Source: Dicaeum eximium (Eukaryota; Chordata; Aves; Passeriformes; Dicaeidae). Taken from it: DNA of 64,000 nucleotides. Position numbers and translations under genes: made by a program. The DNA lies in NCBI GenBank assembly GCA_013396995.1, contig VWZP01007308.1, positions 443,019 to 507,018 on the forward strand. Direction: 5' to 3'. The notes beneath the pieces are model-generated. The model searched no databases. It saw only the letters and a program-made list of their open reading frames with translations, and was not told the origin of the DNA. How positions within the stretch are numbered: the first letter of the stretch is position 1; each line of letters starts with the position of its first letter. This document shows, one piece after another, positions 11,691 to 23,300 of this stretch.

Positions 11691-12488
11691 TGCAGCATGC
11701 TGGGTGCTGGTGCTTGTTCTCTGCATCTGTGGAATAAGTGCTTCAGGGTTCAGAGCAGTGAGGCAGGGCAGAGCTGTCTTACGGTGTAAAGAATGGCCAT
11801 TCTGTGGCTTCACAAAAGATCCCACTTTCTGCCTCTGTTTTGGTGTCCTGTTTCCCAGTGTCTGAAAGCAGATCGTTGAGGAAGGATTGTAAGGAACAGA
11901 GGAAATATTGAGTCAGCTTCCCTTTAATTTACTCTCTAGGTTCCACCAAATGGACTCTAAATTATTCTCACTTCCAAAACTTACAGGATGCTGCAAACCC
12001 TCCAGACCATCACCCACACCCTGGTGCAAGCCCTTGCATGAAGTCAAAGTGCTTCCAGGTGGCTTTTTCCCCCCTAGTAGAGATGTAACTAAAAAAATTC
12101 ACATGTAATCTCCTGTAATGCTGAGCACAAAAGGATATTTGTTTACTTTTTGAGGCAGGAAATGATAATGAATAAGGTAGTTAGGGAACACATGGGACTC
12201 AGTCATTAAATAATCTGCTTTATATTCCTAATGCAAAAGGAATAGGCTGAGCAGCAGAGAGAAGAGTGCTTAGAGCAATATAGAAGAATTTGGATTTTTA
12301 TGGAAGCACTTGTGGTCTAGAGGAGACTCCATTCCTTCTCCCAAGAGGAAACCTGTTGTGGAAAAGGGAACCTATTGTAGAAAACCTCTTGTAGACAAAA
12401 TGGGAGGTATTTACAAACTGCTGCAGAGATCAGAGAGGAAATTTCCCCTGGTTGACTCTGAAATCAGGCAAAAAAAGCAGCAACTGAG
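11691..12488. other. Unique sequence, no gene
   Basis: AT-rich to A-rich sequence. A 60-codon frame at 12310-12492 lies directly upstream of, and may be a decayed extension of, the LINE remnant that follows, but it shows no recognisable motif itself. Confidence 0.4.
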
Positions 12489-12716
12489 CTGAGGTGGCTG
12501 AGTGAAGATGTAAACAGTATTAGGAGAAATAAGCAGTAGGCTTTTAAAAAGTATAAACAGTCTGGTAAGGAGGAGGATAGGAAGATCTATTAAAATAAGC
12601 AGAAGGCAGTTAAAAGGATAATTAGGAAGGCAAAAAGAAGTAGAGAAGATCTAATTGCTAAGAATATTTTGACTTCAAAGAGTTCTTTAGATATATTCAG
12701 AGCAGACAAAAGCTAG
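12489..12716 (+). pseudogene. Decayed LINE ORF2 linker/reverse-transcriptase N-terminal remnant
   Basis: One frame reads across about 75 codons with only two internal stops (TAG at 12537, TAA at 12591) before a final TAG at 12714. Its residues follow the pattern of the segment between endonuclease and reverse transcriptase in CR1/L2-clade LINEs. A WLSEDVNSIRRNKQ start is followed by AFKKYKQSGKEED and then AVKRIIRKAKRSREDLIAKN, where the basic 'R.IRKAKR...' helix and following 'L.AKN.' are typical. The later segment LDIFRADKS sits where elements usually have a 'FFRYVRSK'-like motif. This is a fossil of an old LINE, distinct from the young CR1 copies. No complete domain survives. Confidence 0.55.
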
Positions 12717-13065
12717 CTGAGGAAACTTGTCCACTGAAGACAATGCCAGGGATTGGAGCAGGAGATCTGGGAAGAGCATGTTTATAAATGAGCTATTGGA
12801 TGCCTCTGGCTGGGGCTGTGCCTTCAGTGGGTGCTCGGCACACCTGTGTCCTGTGCTGGGGGCTCTGATCAGGGGGTTGCAGAACAGTTGGGCACCTTCA
12901 CACTGTGGGGATGCTGTTTTTAAACTAAGGTTTGTGCAGCTTGCCAGGAACCTTGAAGTCTTCATGTTGCATAGCAAAAATGCCTTGTTGCTGCACTCAC
13001 CTGTGAATGTGGGGTTGACCCTGTGCCACAGCCAGGCCTGAAGATTTTTCTGAGGACCTTCACAA
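12717..13065. other. Unique sequence, no gene
   Basis: Non-coding sequence between the LINE fossil and the antisense CR1. A 104-codon frame at 12727-13041 has no recognisable features. Confidence 0.4.
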
Positions 13066-13605
13066 CTGTCAGGTTGGAGAAGACCTCTCAGATGAAGATA
13101 CCTTTTCCAGAAGAAGGCCTTTGACCAGTCACCACTTTTTCAACCAGAGCAGAGCATTGAGTGCCATGTTCAGTCATTTCTTGAACACCTTCAGGGATGG
13201 AGACTCTACCACTTGCCTGGGCTGCCCGTTCCTATGCTTGACCACCCTCTCCATGAGGATGTTCATCCTGATGTCCAGCCTGAGCCCCCCCTGGCCCAGC
13301 CTGAGGCCGTTCCCTCTCCTCCTGTCCCTGTTCCCCGGGACCAACCCCCCCCTGGCTGTCCCCTCCTGGCAGGAGTTGTGCAGAGCCACAGGGTCCCTCC
13401 TGAGCCTCCTTTTCTGCAGGCTGAGCCCCTTTCCTAGCTCCCTCAGCTGCTCCTGGGGTTCCAGTCCCTTCCCCAGTTCTGTTCCTTTCTCTGGACATGC
13501 TCCAGCCCCTCAATGTCCTTCTTGATGTGAGGAACCCAGAAATGGACACAGGACTTGTGGTGTGGCCTCACAAGTGCAGAAGACAGAGGGACAAATCCCC
13601 CTCTG
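13066..13605 (-). mobile_element. CR1 LINE, antisense, long 3' portion
   Basis: Antisense CR1 read on the plus strand. It starts with 'tcaggttggagaagacctct', the complement of the CR1 3' end. It continues with 'cttcagggatggagactctacc', 'gcctgggctgcccgttcc', 'tgaccaccctctccatgagg', 'ccctggcccagcctgaggcc' and 'ctcctgtccctgttccccg'. It ends with 'ggaacccagaaatggacaca' and 'tgtggcctcacaagtgcag'. About 540 bases are retained; the copy is diverged and the octamer tail is lost. Overlapping open frames of 71-134 codons here are by-products of GC-rich CR1 sequence. Confidence 0.85.
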
Positions 13606-16055
13606 TGTTCAGCAGGCGCTAAATCAGAAGGAAGGGTAACACCACAACTAAAACACATTCTGGCTGGAACTTCATGAGTCTTGTGCATAAAAACCTGGGG
13701 ACAATTTATGCAGTCTCTCACTAAGCTCACCCGATTTAGATTTTCGTGCTTTGATCAGAGTTGCTTTTCTCAGCAAGCTGCCCTTGCAGAGAACTGGAGT
13801 GTTATGAACTCCTTTGTATATGTAATTAAAAGCAGTCTTGTGTCTTGATATCCCACTGTGGTTAACGTTTCCTTTAGAAAAATGGGTTGACTTTAACAGG
13901 CTGGGAAAACTGGGGATTCTTCTGGTGGCTGATGCAGGGGCAGATGGGCTCCTCTTCAGCTGCTTACCCTGGTTTGGAGACTAGGATCAGCAATGCCAGG
14001 AGAACTTGTTTTGTTCTGGTTTTTGTGTTTGTAAGGATGGATTCTGTGTGTTCCCACTCTAGATCAGTTGTCACAGCCTGGAGCAGGGAGGTTTTCCCAG
14101 CAGTGGACACTTCCTCTTGGCTCCACCAACATGCCTCATCGCTGTCTGCTCACAAACATTTCTGGAGTTTGAATCCCTACTCTTCACCCAGCTGCCACCA
14201 TAGTGTGGATTTCAACAAGTTTGGGAGGCAATTAGCAGTGACCCCAGCGGCTGCAGCGTGTGGCTCTGCAGGGCTGCTCCCAGGGAGCTGTGGTTGCACA
14301 GGCAGTGCCTCGCCAATGGACCAGGTTTCCATGTCATCGAGCGCCGCGTGCCTGGTGTCACATCCTCCCTGGAGGCTGGAATCCGCCTGGCTGGGAATGC
14401 GACCAGATCCATTGTTCCTAGATTAGGACTTGTCCCTTGAAGCATCACACCAGTTGTACAGAGCATTTCAGACCCACAGCCCTGCCTGTGTGTTCAGCTG
14501 GGGGCTGCCAACTCCACTGGCTCAAATGAGGTGTCCCGCTGTGCCCAGCATTGGTGCCACTCTCTGCACAGCCTCACATTCTGTGTCCTTATCTCAGAGA
14601 GGGCCTCCTGGTTGTTCTTGCATAGCCCTTCCTTTCTTTGCAGGCAGTGAAGTAGCAAGACCCTTCCTTGGCATAAATGAGATCGTAGGGTGGGAGAGCA
14701 GCAGCCCCTGGATTCACACCTTGGGGCTCAGGTGGAACCAGCAGACCTGGTTAGCCTGGTCCATGATGGCAGCAGGATGGTCTTCTTTAAGCTGTTAGAT
14801 TACTGATGGAGTGGAGAAATGTCTTAATTATTGAACACTTAAGTTTTCAAATGGGATTTGAGAGGTTTCATACTGAATGTTATTAGCCCAGATAAGGAGT
14901 TACAGTCTTAGGAGTGAAAAAGCTCCTTGTATAGAGAAGGAGCTTGGGAGTGATATTGGGCAAGTTCCAACAGGTCCAGGTGGATGTTTTCTATGTGCCC
15001 ATGCTGTTTTAATATTAAAACTCTTTATTTTCACCTGCATTAAGTGCTAATGAGAGCAGGGTGTCTTTGGGGCTGAATGGGAAATAAAGCAAGACGAACA
15101 CACCACGTCTGTTGTTGTGCTCTGCTTTCCTCTCACCTCAAATCTGGTATCCTCCAAGTTTATAGCTCATCCAACCAAATTATGATCAGAGGAAAACAGT
15201 AATTTGATTCAAGGGGAAAAAAGTTAAATTAAAGTCCAAAACCAATATGTGGGAGATATTTGTGCAAAAGTTGTGTTGATCTTGAGGAGAAGCTTTTGTC
15301 CATCAGCAGATCTAATTGGCGGCATCTTGTACTGGAAAAGAAAAAGAGGTCTATGGAGTCCTGGAGCCACTAGCCCAGAAAAAGAGGAGATAAAAGCAAG
15401 AAGTCCTGGTGGAGAGAAGGGTTTGCTAATGAGATGTTACTGCACCAAGCTGTGCTGCTGCTGGAGCTGCTCTCAAATCCCAGCTTCTCTGTCCCCACAC
15501 ACTGTGGTTGGATGGCATCAGCCCAAACGTCAGTGAAGGGGGAAGGAAAGGGGTGACTGAATGGAGTCTCTTAATAAGCCTTTGGGACCATGGCAGGTGG
15601 GATTGGGATGCAGGACACTGTTGGGACTCATTGCACTCAGGAGCTCTCTGGGACGATGTGTCCCTGGAGCTCAGGTCCTGGCAGAGAGATAGTTATGTAT
15701 ACCTGCTGCCTATAGAAGTAGTGGTGGATGAGACCAAGATGTTCCCTAAGGTGCCCTCCATTAATTGTTCTGTCACTCCTCTGTTTTGTTAGAGAGAGAT
15801 TTTCCAACAGTCCTGTCCTTCAGATTTAGTTTGTGGTGTTGCTGGTTTTGATCTGTCTCAGTTGCAGGATTTGTAGTGAAACGTTATTTCCAAAAATAAA
15901 TTCTGTCCTTTGAACTTTGAGAAATTAATCCTTTTTCTTCACTGGTTCTTCCTTGAAAGGATCGTTTGGAGCCTTTAAAGGCTGAGTAATGCAATTTTCA
16001 GTAAAATTCTCACTCCAGTGAGCCTTCACTGGTTGACCTGGTTGTATCAAATCTG
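13606..16055. other. Unique non-coding sequence, no gene seen
   Basis: No repeat family or exon with support. 13887-14426 carries a 179-codon chance frame. 14240-14415 is mildly CpG-containing (for example GCGCCGCGTG near 14341). 14800-15250 is AT-rich. Nothing identifies a transcript. Confidence 0.5.
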
Positions 16056-16315
16056 ACGAAAGCAAGCGCAAGACCCACAGCCGCACTCAGGAGCGCTGCT
16101 GGACGTGATGTGCGTGGGGTCGTAACAGCCCCAGCGCCGTGCTGTGCCTGGCAGGGAGTGCCGACCGCCACCAGCAGCTGCTGCATCCCCTGAGATCCTC
16201 CTGCCATGCTCCTGGCCACGCTCTTGTGTCTTTTGGCACCCACGGGCAGCACCGTGGCTTTGGCTGGCGCTGCAGCCTCGTTCCCTGCTTGGCTGCGGCC
16301 GCGGAGCACTGCAAA
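16056..16315. promoter_or_regulatory. Small CpG-rich islet
   Basis: I count 19 CpG dinucleotides in about 260 bases, whereas most of the window is strongly CpG-depleted. A NotI-type GCGGCCGC lies near 16305. On the plus strand an ATG at 16206 opens a 78-codon frame whose first residues, MLLATLLCLLAPTGSTVALA, look like a secretory signal peptide followed by small residues. Its start context (CTGCCATGC) is only moderate and no mature domain follows. The islet could be an unmethylated regulatory element or alternative promoter, or simply a young GC-rich insertion. No TATA box or known start element is evident. Confidence 0.4.
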
Positions 16316-19300
16316 TGTGGTGTCAGACTACCAGATCCAGCCCAGAGACTCCTTGGCTTGGTGTACCTTTGTGGCTGCCTGCTGCCTGCACGTTCAGAGG
16401 CATCCAGGATTTCCTTTAAAAATAGCTGTGTGCTTTTTATGAGGAGGATTTTCCAAGCGCAGTCTGGAGGCAGAGCAGCACGTTACAGTCTGAGTTTGCC
16501 GGCAGTGTTACTGAATAACTTGAGGTGTGAACTCCCTCAGCCCTCGTTTGTTGGATGTTAATGACACTGCGAGTCATCCTGGGGAAGGGAGGAGTGGGTG
16601 GCAAGCAGAGCCTTGAAGAAAGATGGGAGAGGGAGCCTGGCCAAGAACACGCTGTTGCCAAAAGACCAAAGTGCTGGTCCTCTGCCTCCTGTCTGTGGTC
16701 ATCTGATGCCAATCTCATGGGCTTGTGTTTGCTGGAGCCTTCTGGGGGTTGATTTATGTCCCTAACCTTGGAAAAGCACATTAAAAAAAAAAAAATAGCA
16801 GGGCTTTGTGCCAGGTTGGTGAGTAACTTGGCTTCTGGAGGGGAGCAGTGAGTAGGGATTAGGAAACAGAAAAAGGAGCTGCAAGGGTATGAGGAGGAAG
16901 GCAGCACAAGGTACCATCCAGACCACTGCAGCCACTCAGGGGCTCATCGCTCTTGTGGTGTAAGGGGATGAGGACTGTGGCATTAAAACCAGAGCCCTGA
17001 AGTTCAGCAGTGGTGTAAATGTGAAGGGAGAAGTTTCCTTCAGCAGCTCTCCCTGCAGTGTGGTCAGCAGCTCACTTGGACGTGGTTGAACCTGCAGTAG
17101 GGCAGCTCATGGGGTTGCTCTGATCTGGGTGGGGATGTTGCTGCAGCTCCAGCTCCTTTCAGGGCTCAGCTCTCTTCCCCTCGTGCTTTAAGGCATGGTG
17201 TGATTCAAGCTCAGCACTAAATCTGGAGCTGTCATCCCTCTGGTCACATTGGGGACTAATCCTGCTTTCTTGCACGAGTTGATAGCAGTAGCTCTTTGGC
17301 TTGTGTAGCATCAGCTCTTCAGCACTGCTGGCTGAGGTCAGGTCTGGTGGAGCTGGGCATTGCCGAGTCACACTGTCTAGCCTGCTTACAAGTAGTTGAA
17401 GAATAAACCATTCCCAGAGTTGCCAGAGCCATGGACAGGAGCAGGAGCTGGGTTTTGAGCCCTGGAGTAGTGCCACGTCCCCCCTGCTGTGCCCTGCCTC
17501 CACTGGGATGGGAGCAGACCCCATGCCAGCTCCCATCATGGCTCTGAGCCCTGGAACAAAAACACCCGGGAGCAGGCACTCACCCTTCCAGCTGCTGCCA
17601 GGCCTCCCCAGAATTTTTATCTCAATAACTGTACTTTATGCCTGAAGACTTGGAGAGCTTCTGCCTTGCAGCTGGAACCATGCAGCGGCCATTGGAGCCC
17701 TTCCTTTCCAAGAAGCAGGTGGACCTTCCTCTTAGAATGAAGCCAAATGGAGAATGTTGTTTTAGGACATGCTATATAAAAATATTTGTGTCCCATCTTT
17801 CTGCTTCCCCCTGCAGTGCGTGCAGGGCTTTGGTGCCAGGTCTGAGCTCCAGGGCAGTGCTAGAAGGCTCCTGAGAAGACACATGGAAACCCTCAGGCTC
17901 GCTCCCTTTGCTCTTTCCAGCCTTCTGCCCTCTCCAGGAATCTTGCAGCCTTGCTGCTCCCTTTGGATGTTGGCTTTGAGTGATTGTTTGCTCACAGATG
18001 TGGTTCTTGAGCAGCTCCCTCAGTGCCCGGCCAGTCTGGCTCACACAGAGCTGTGGGGTGCCAGCAGGGGCTCGTGTTGGGCAGCCTGACCCCACAGGCA
18101 GGATCCCAGCACCCCTGTCCTGGAATGTCACCAGTAATCTATGGCATGCGGGGGCACTGATGTCCTGTGGTCTGACCTGTCCTGTCCCAAGGGACTGGAA
18201 CAAGGGATGTGCTGGGCAGCTCCAGCTCTTATGCTCCATTTCTTCCAAAATTTGCAGAGGTTTCCCAAGGTGCAGCTCAGCAGGGGGTACAAAGGGTTGG
18301 TGACAAGAAATGAGGTGAAAGCAGCTGTCTGTTCCTGGTGGGACAGGAGGCAGCTGTGCTGGAACGTGCCTTTGGTGACCACACCACCTCAGGAAAAAGA
18401 GTAAAATCCCAGAAATAGGCACATGTGCAGCTTCCCTGAAATACTGTTTTTCTTTAAGTGAAACTTATTTACCAGCAGAGTGGCAATGGAGGGCAGCACC
18501 TAGTTTCACCAGGGACCACAGTCATTTCTGAGCAAACTGCTCTGTTTGCCATGTTTGCCATGGTACCGTTCAATTGGCGTGAATGAACCAGCTGGGTTTT
18601 CTGTTACAATGAGAATTTATGAAAATGTGTTCTTAGCCTGGCAGAGTCTGGGTCTGCCTTTCCTTCTCCCTGTTCCATGGGATAGGGACTGCTGGCCCTG
18701 AGCACTGGATGTGGAGGTAAAGGACCTTTTGCCTCGAATTTTGAAATAAAGCACACTTGACTTTGATTTCTTAGGGTTTTTTCCCATAAAATGCTGGTGC
18801 CGAGAGCTACATGTGGCTGCTCCATTACTATTGTGTCTGATGGTTTATCAAGACAATTTGGGACATTTAAATTTGCATGAGGAATTTACCCTGTTACTGG
18901 GATTCTTTGGAGCTCAACTGAAAAATGAGTAAATTGATATTAGTGGCTTAAATTGCTACTGTGTAAAAAATTGCCTTTTGGAAAGTTAAATTTTTTAAAA
19001 GCTAAAAAACAAAAGAAGTTAAATAAACAATATTTAAGTATTTAAGAAAATGCATTTGGTACCTCTGTACCCCATTTCCCAAGTAACAGTTACTTAAAGC
19101 TTCTGCCTGAAATGCCACTGTGATGTGCTCCCCTGCCTCTGCTCCAGTCCTGGCACAAATCTTGGCACCATGTCTGGTTGTGCTGGAATGAAGGAGTAGT
19201 GAAATGAAACTTGGTGGATTTCCATTCCTTCCTCACTACTCCTAGAGTAGTTTTGGGACAGGATGACCAAGCCTGCAGGCTGTGGTAGGGGTGGGTTCAT

Positions 19301-21789
19301 GGCACAATTGTGGTTACTGTTTATTTTGCCTTTTTAAACAATGCCTTCCTGTCCCTTTCTTCTCTTACTGGTAACTTGCACTAAGCTGATGTTTTCCCTT
19401 CACGTAAAGGCCAACTGAGATCAGGTTTGACCCCTTCCTAACACAAAGCATGGATCTATTGGATCTTTTTTATAATTCTACTCTAATTTGAGTGGTTTGC
19501 TTGATTTTAGTGGTTTCTGCCCATTCTCCCACTTGGTGCTGCACATCTCTACCTGCAGAGCTGTGAGAAGCTACCTGGAGGGGTTGCACCTCCCAGCCCC
19601 TCGTCAGAGTGTAGTCAGCACAAGGGATCCTCACCCCTTTCATCTTTGCTTTTTCTGGGAGGTTTTGTTCATTGCCAGCTGGTCTTGGCAGTTTTTTACT
19701 GCTCAGTTTATCCAAGTCACTCTGAAACTTGGCTATGTTGCAAAGATCTTTGATGATGTTTTCATGGGCATGTGTGGTTGATGTGTGTGGGTGTGAGGGG
19801 GCAGAGGAGGGATGAGCCAGGGGAGCACAAGCCCCAAGGAGCCCAGACCATCATTTCCCAGGGCTGTTTGGAGCCTGCTTTAGTTCTGCCAGGGAGAGGT
19901 TTGGCTCCCAGCCCCGTAAGATGGCCAAGTGTGCGTGGGAAGGAAGTGTTTCACACCTTTTAATGCAGTAATTAGAAATGCCTTTGGGGGGCTGAGGTCT
20001 CTATCCACAGTGTCAGGGCACAGGAGCAGCTCGGTACCCACTGGGTACCCCATGTCACTGCCAGCTGGGAGAGCACCAACTCTGCATGTTCAGGGTGGTG
20101 CTGGAGGTCCTGCTGCTCCTGCAGCTGTGTCTGGGCTCAGAGAAAGTCAGGTGAGGAGTTGGAGCCCATCCCATCACTGAGCTCTTGGTGGCTTCTGGGC
20201 TGGCCATGACCAGGTCAGGCAGCATGTGTGGCTGCACATGCTGGCAGGTACTTCAGCACCTAAAGCATTTCTTTGGGGGACATTACAGGTCCTCCTGCAG
20301 TGATAAGAGTCTGAGAAACCCCCTGCCTGTATTTGCTCCTGCTCAACCCTGCATACACCAACAAACTTGAGTTGGCTTTCACAGCTGGTCACTCTGCTCT
20401 AAAGTGAGGATCCTGTATGATCACATCAGGCCTGGGGGGACCCGGTGAGATTTTCTGTGGACAAAAGGGCTGTCAGCTTGTTGAACACAGTGTGGGTCGT
20501 GAAGTTCTTCTTTGGATTTTTTAATAAGTGTTTCTCTTGGGCAAGCAGGAGATGGTGTTGGTGTCCTGCTGCCTGAGCACCTGTTCCATGGGTGTAGCTC
20601 CACAGGTACTGCTTGGCTGTTTCCATCTTTGGCATCACTTGAGGGATTTTGGGGCAGTGTCTCCCACAGGGTAAGGAATGCAAGCTGCTGCCTTTGCTGC
20701 TGGAGCCATGGAGAGTGTGGATGAACATGTCTTTGGAAGCAGCACTGCTGGTGGAGGAACTTCCTTCATTTCATTTGTGCCAAGTCGCCCAGGTCAGCAT
20801 TTGTTTGATTGCTGCTGTCAGCAGTTGTACTTGGTTTCCCTGGAGCAGTGGTGTGTGCTGCTGTGGCTGTGCTCAGGTCGGTGTGACAGGCCCCCCCTCT
20901 GCTGTGCGTGCCTCGGGGACCTTTGGAAGGCCCTTGGAGGGGGACACTGTGTGTGTCATGTAGGGCTGAGCTGGCAGGGTCAGTGTTGGTGCGGTGGGAA
21001 GCAGGAGCTGCTGGATCCCCTGTGTGAAAGGGGAGGGAATATCCAGAGAGAGAGCTTCCAGCAGGCCGTCAAACTGCTTCCCTCAGAAACCCGTGGGCCT
21101 CCTCCCCAGGCCTGGTGCTGCAGGGGAGGCAGTGTGGCAGCCCCAGTGCATCCCTGGGATGCACCAGGATGGTCCCACTGCATCCAGGGCTGCTGGCAGC
21201 TTCCAGCCCTGCTGGCCTAGGGCTGGCTGTGACCCTGCCTGCCCATTAAGCATTAACAGAGGCAGCCTTGCCCCCAGCTGCGTGGGTGAGGCTGTTCCCG
21301 TTTTTCTGGAGGAGTGGATGCCTGTGCCTGCTTCCTGCCCTGCTGTGCTCGTGCTGCTGCTCGTGGGCTCCTGTTTGCCAGGGCTGGGGTGCAGCTCGTG
21401 CCTTTCCACCGTAGCTAATCCACCTCTGGTTGTGCTCTTCTGCTCTCCCACAGGGGAGAAAGAGGCTCTTCTGGTCTTACACAGCCCCAGCAAAGGGAAT
21501 GATGCACTCCTGTAGGCCAGCACTGGATGTCTTACTCCAGCCAGGAGCACAGCTCACTGTGTGGAGCCACACAGAACCCTTGTTTAAGCCCCTGGAGTCT
21601 CAGCTCTGGGCTTGCAGAGGCTGTGGGGATGGTGGTGGCACTTTCCTGGTGGGAACCAGGCTCTCATCCTCAATTAGTGCATGCACTTTGTGTGCATCCT
21701 TCAGCCATGAACGTGTGAGGGATTTCTCCCATCTCCTCCTTGTGCTCAGGGGTGATAAATGAGAAGCTGGAAAAGAAGTTGGTCTGGTT
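16316..21789. other. Unique non-coding sequence, no gene seen
   Basis: Long stretch without recognisable repeats. It carries a 13-base A run at 16783-16795. A pyrimidine-rich acceptor-like site at about 17790-17816 is not matched by a donor of comparable strength. 18840-19060 is AT-rich. 20480-21780 is GC-richer, with overlapping frames of up to 180 codons on both strands that show no family signature. Confidence 0.5.
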
Positions 21790-21862
21790 GACAAGGTGGA
21801 GATCAATGAAAGGTTGGACTTGATCTTGGAGGTATTTTCCAATCTAAATTTTTTCTGTGGTC
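21790..21862 (+). mobile_element. CR1 LINE 3'-tip fragment
   Basis: The text 'gaaaggttggacttgatcttggaggtattttccaatctaa' matches the extreme 3' end of CR1 ('ggttggactcgatgatcttagaggtcttttccaacctaa'). Only about 70 bases are left and the octamer tail is gone. Confidence 0.65.
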
Positions 21863-22129
21863 CTGTGCAGAGTGCAGGTGCAGGGTGTGGTGGCTGTCCA
21901 TGGGAATTGGCCTGGACAGCAGGAGAACAGTGCCCAGTGGGGCAGGGAATGCAGGCAGGGAATGCAGGCAGGGAGTGCAGGCAGGACAGGAGGCATCCAG
22001 CTCTGAGCAGCTGCTATTTATTTGGGAAAGGAAATCTCCAGCTCAGGTCATGCTCTGTAAGAGCATGTCCTGTATGGCTGGAGGAAACTGATGGAGGGGT
22101 TGGGCTTTTGTGGACTGTGCCGTGAGTGG
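21863..22129. other. Unique GC-moderate sequence
   Basis: Non-coding spacer that contains the small tandem repeat at 21941. No gene is seen. Confidence 0.4.
21941..21985. repeat. 13-bp tandem repeat, three units
   Basis: GGCAGGGAATGCA is repeated at 21941, 21954 and 21967 (the third with one change), followed by a partial unit. It is a small recent slippage repeat in unique sequence. Confidence 0.9.
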
Positions 22130-23300
22130 TTTGAAGCTGCATTCGAAGTTTTATTTGACTGGAAAGCATTTAGGAAGTGATTTTGAATCTATTTCGTTGA
22201 TTCACTGCTATTCCTGCAGTAGGATGCAGAGCAGTGATTCTGTAATTAATTTAATTACATGCTTATTCAATCTTTCCTAAACTAGTAAAATTTCAGAATG
22301 GTTTTGAATTCAATGAAATGTGATTTTTCAGGGCCAGGAGGAAGGGAAGGCTGGGAAATTTCAAGTTCTGTTTTCTCCCTTGATTGGTGTTCCAGCACTC
22401 TCTCCCCACCATTGTAGCACTGGCGTTATTTTAGTTATTTTAGCCTTATTTTAGTTATTTATCAAATTCCTGCCTCTGCTCGGTGCTTCCCTGCTGAAAT
22501 GGAGTCTTTGAAACAAACTTCATGAATAAAATCATAAAAAGCCTTTTCTTGTTCTTTCCCTCACCTCCTCCATCTTTGCTGGTACCTAATGTTCATTTCT
22601 CTCGCTGCTTTTATTGCCTTTGAATTTGGCCAAAACAATCTATTATGTAATTGGGCTAATGAGTTCCAACCCACTCTCCATCTTTCCCTCACAGCACAGC
22701 AAGCAGCTAATCTCTTCCCAGTTTACCTTTCTCCCCTTTTCGGTTGTTAATTTAAAAGTGTCATTTCCAAATATGCCACTCCTCCTCGCTAAGGCTCATT
22801 TTTATTTATTTTTAAACTCTGTAGAAGGCCTTGAATGAGTAACCAAATATCTCCTGGGCTCTGGAATTTAACAGTCTTTGCCCTTTGTTCAGCTGGGTCA
22901 ATGCATGAATTCACAAGTTACTAAATTAAAAAGGAGAAAAAAAGGGCAAATGTCTGATTGTGGATTGGATTTAGATTTTTTTTTTTCCCTGAAGAAGTGA
23001 AATACTCAGAGGAACTAGTGTTTGCAAATAGTTTAGCAAGTAGCAATTTACTTTAAAATCTTGTACCAAGGCTAATTTTTAAAACAGCATTGAACCTTTT
23101 TTTTTTTCTGAAGGGAAAGTGATCAAATCCAACTTTCTGTGTTTAAGAAGCTCGAAAATGTAAATCTCCTTACAGCATAAACATGGGTAGAGTGGACAAA
23201 GACTTGATGGACAGAGGTTATCTATGGAGCAAAAAATTACCACAATGTCAAGATGGTTTCCCTAACTTTTCATGTCTGAAGAAGAATATCCTGTCAGGCT
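22130..23300. promoter_or_regulatory. AT-rich repeat-free block, possible conserved non-coding element(s)
   Basis: About 1.2 kb that is free of CR1 and simple arrays and is rich in TAATTA/ATTTA words, for example 'gtaattaatttaattacatg' at 22241-22260, which holds several homeobox-type TAAT cores. 'ttattttagttatttta' occurs twice at about 22425-22465. No open frame above 74 codons is found. This composition is typical of conserved non-coding elements near developmental genes, but conservation is not visible from one sequence. Confidence 0.3.

Noticed and set aside
17769..18089. Possible exon after a CCCCCTGCAG acceptor at 17816
   Set aside because: No donor of matching quality follows and the 106-codon frame has no family signature.
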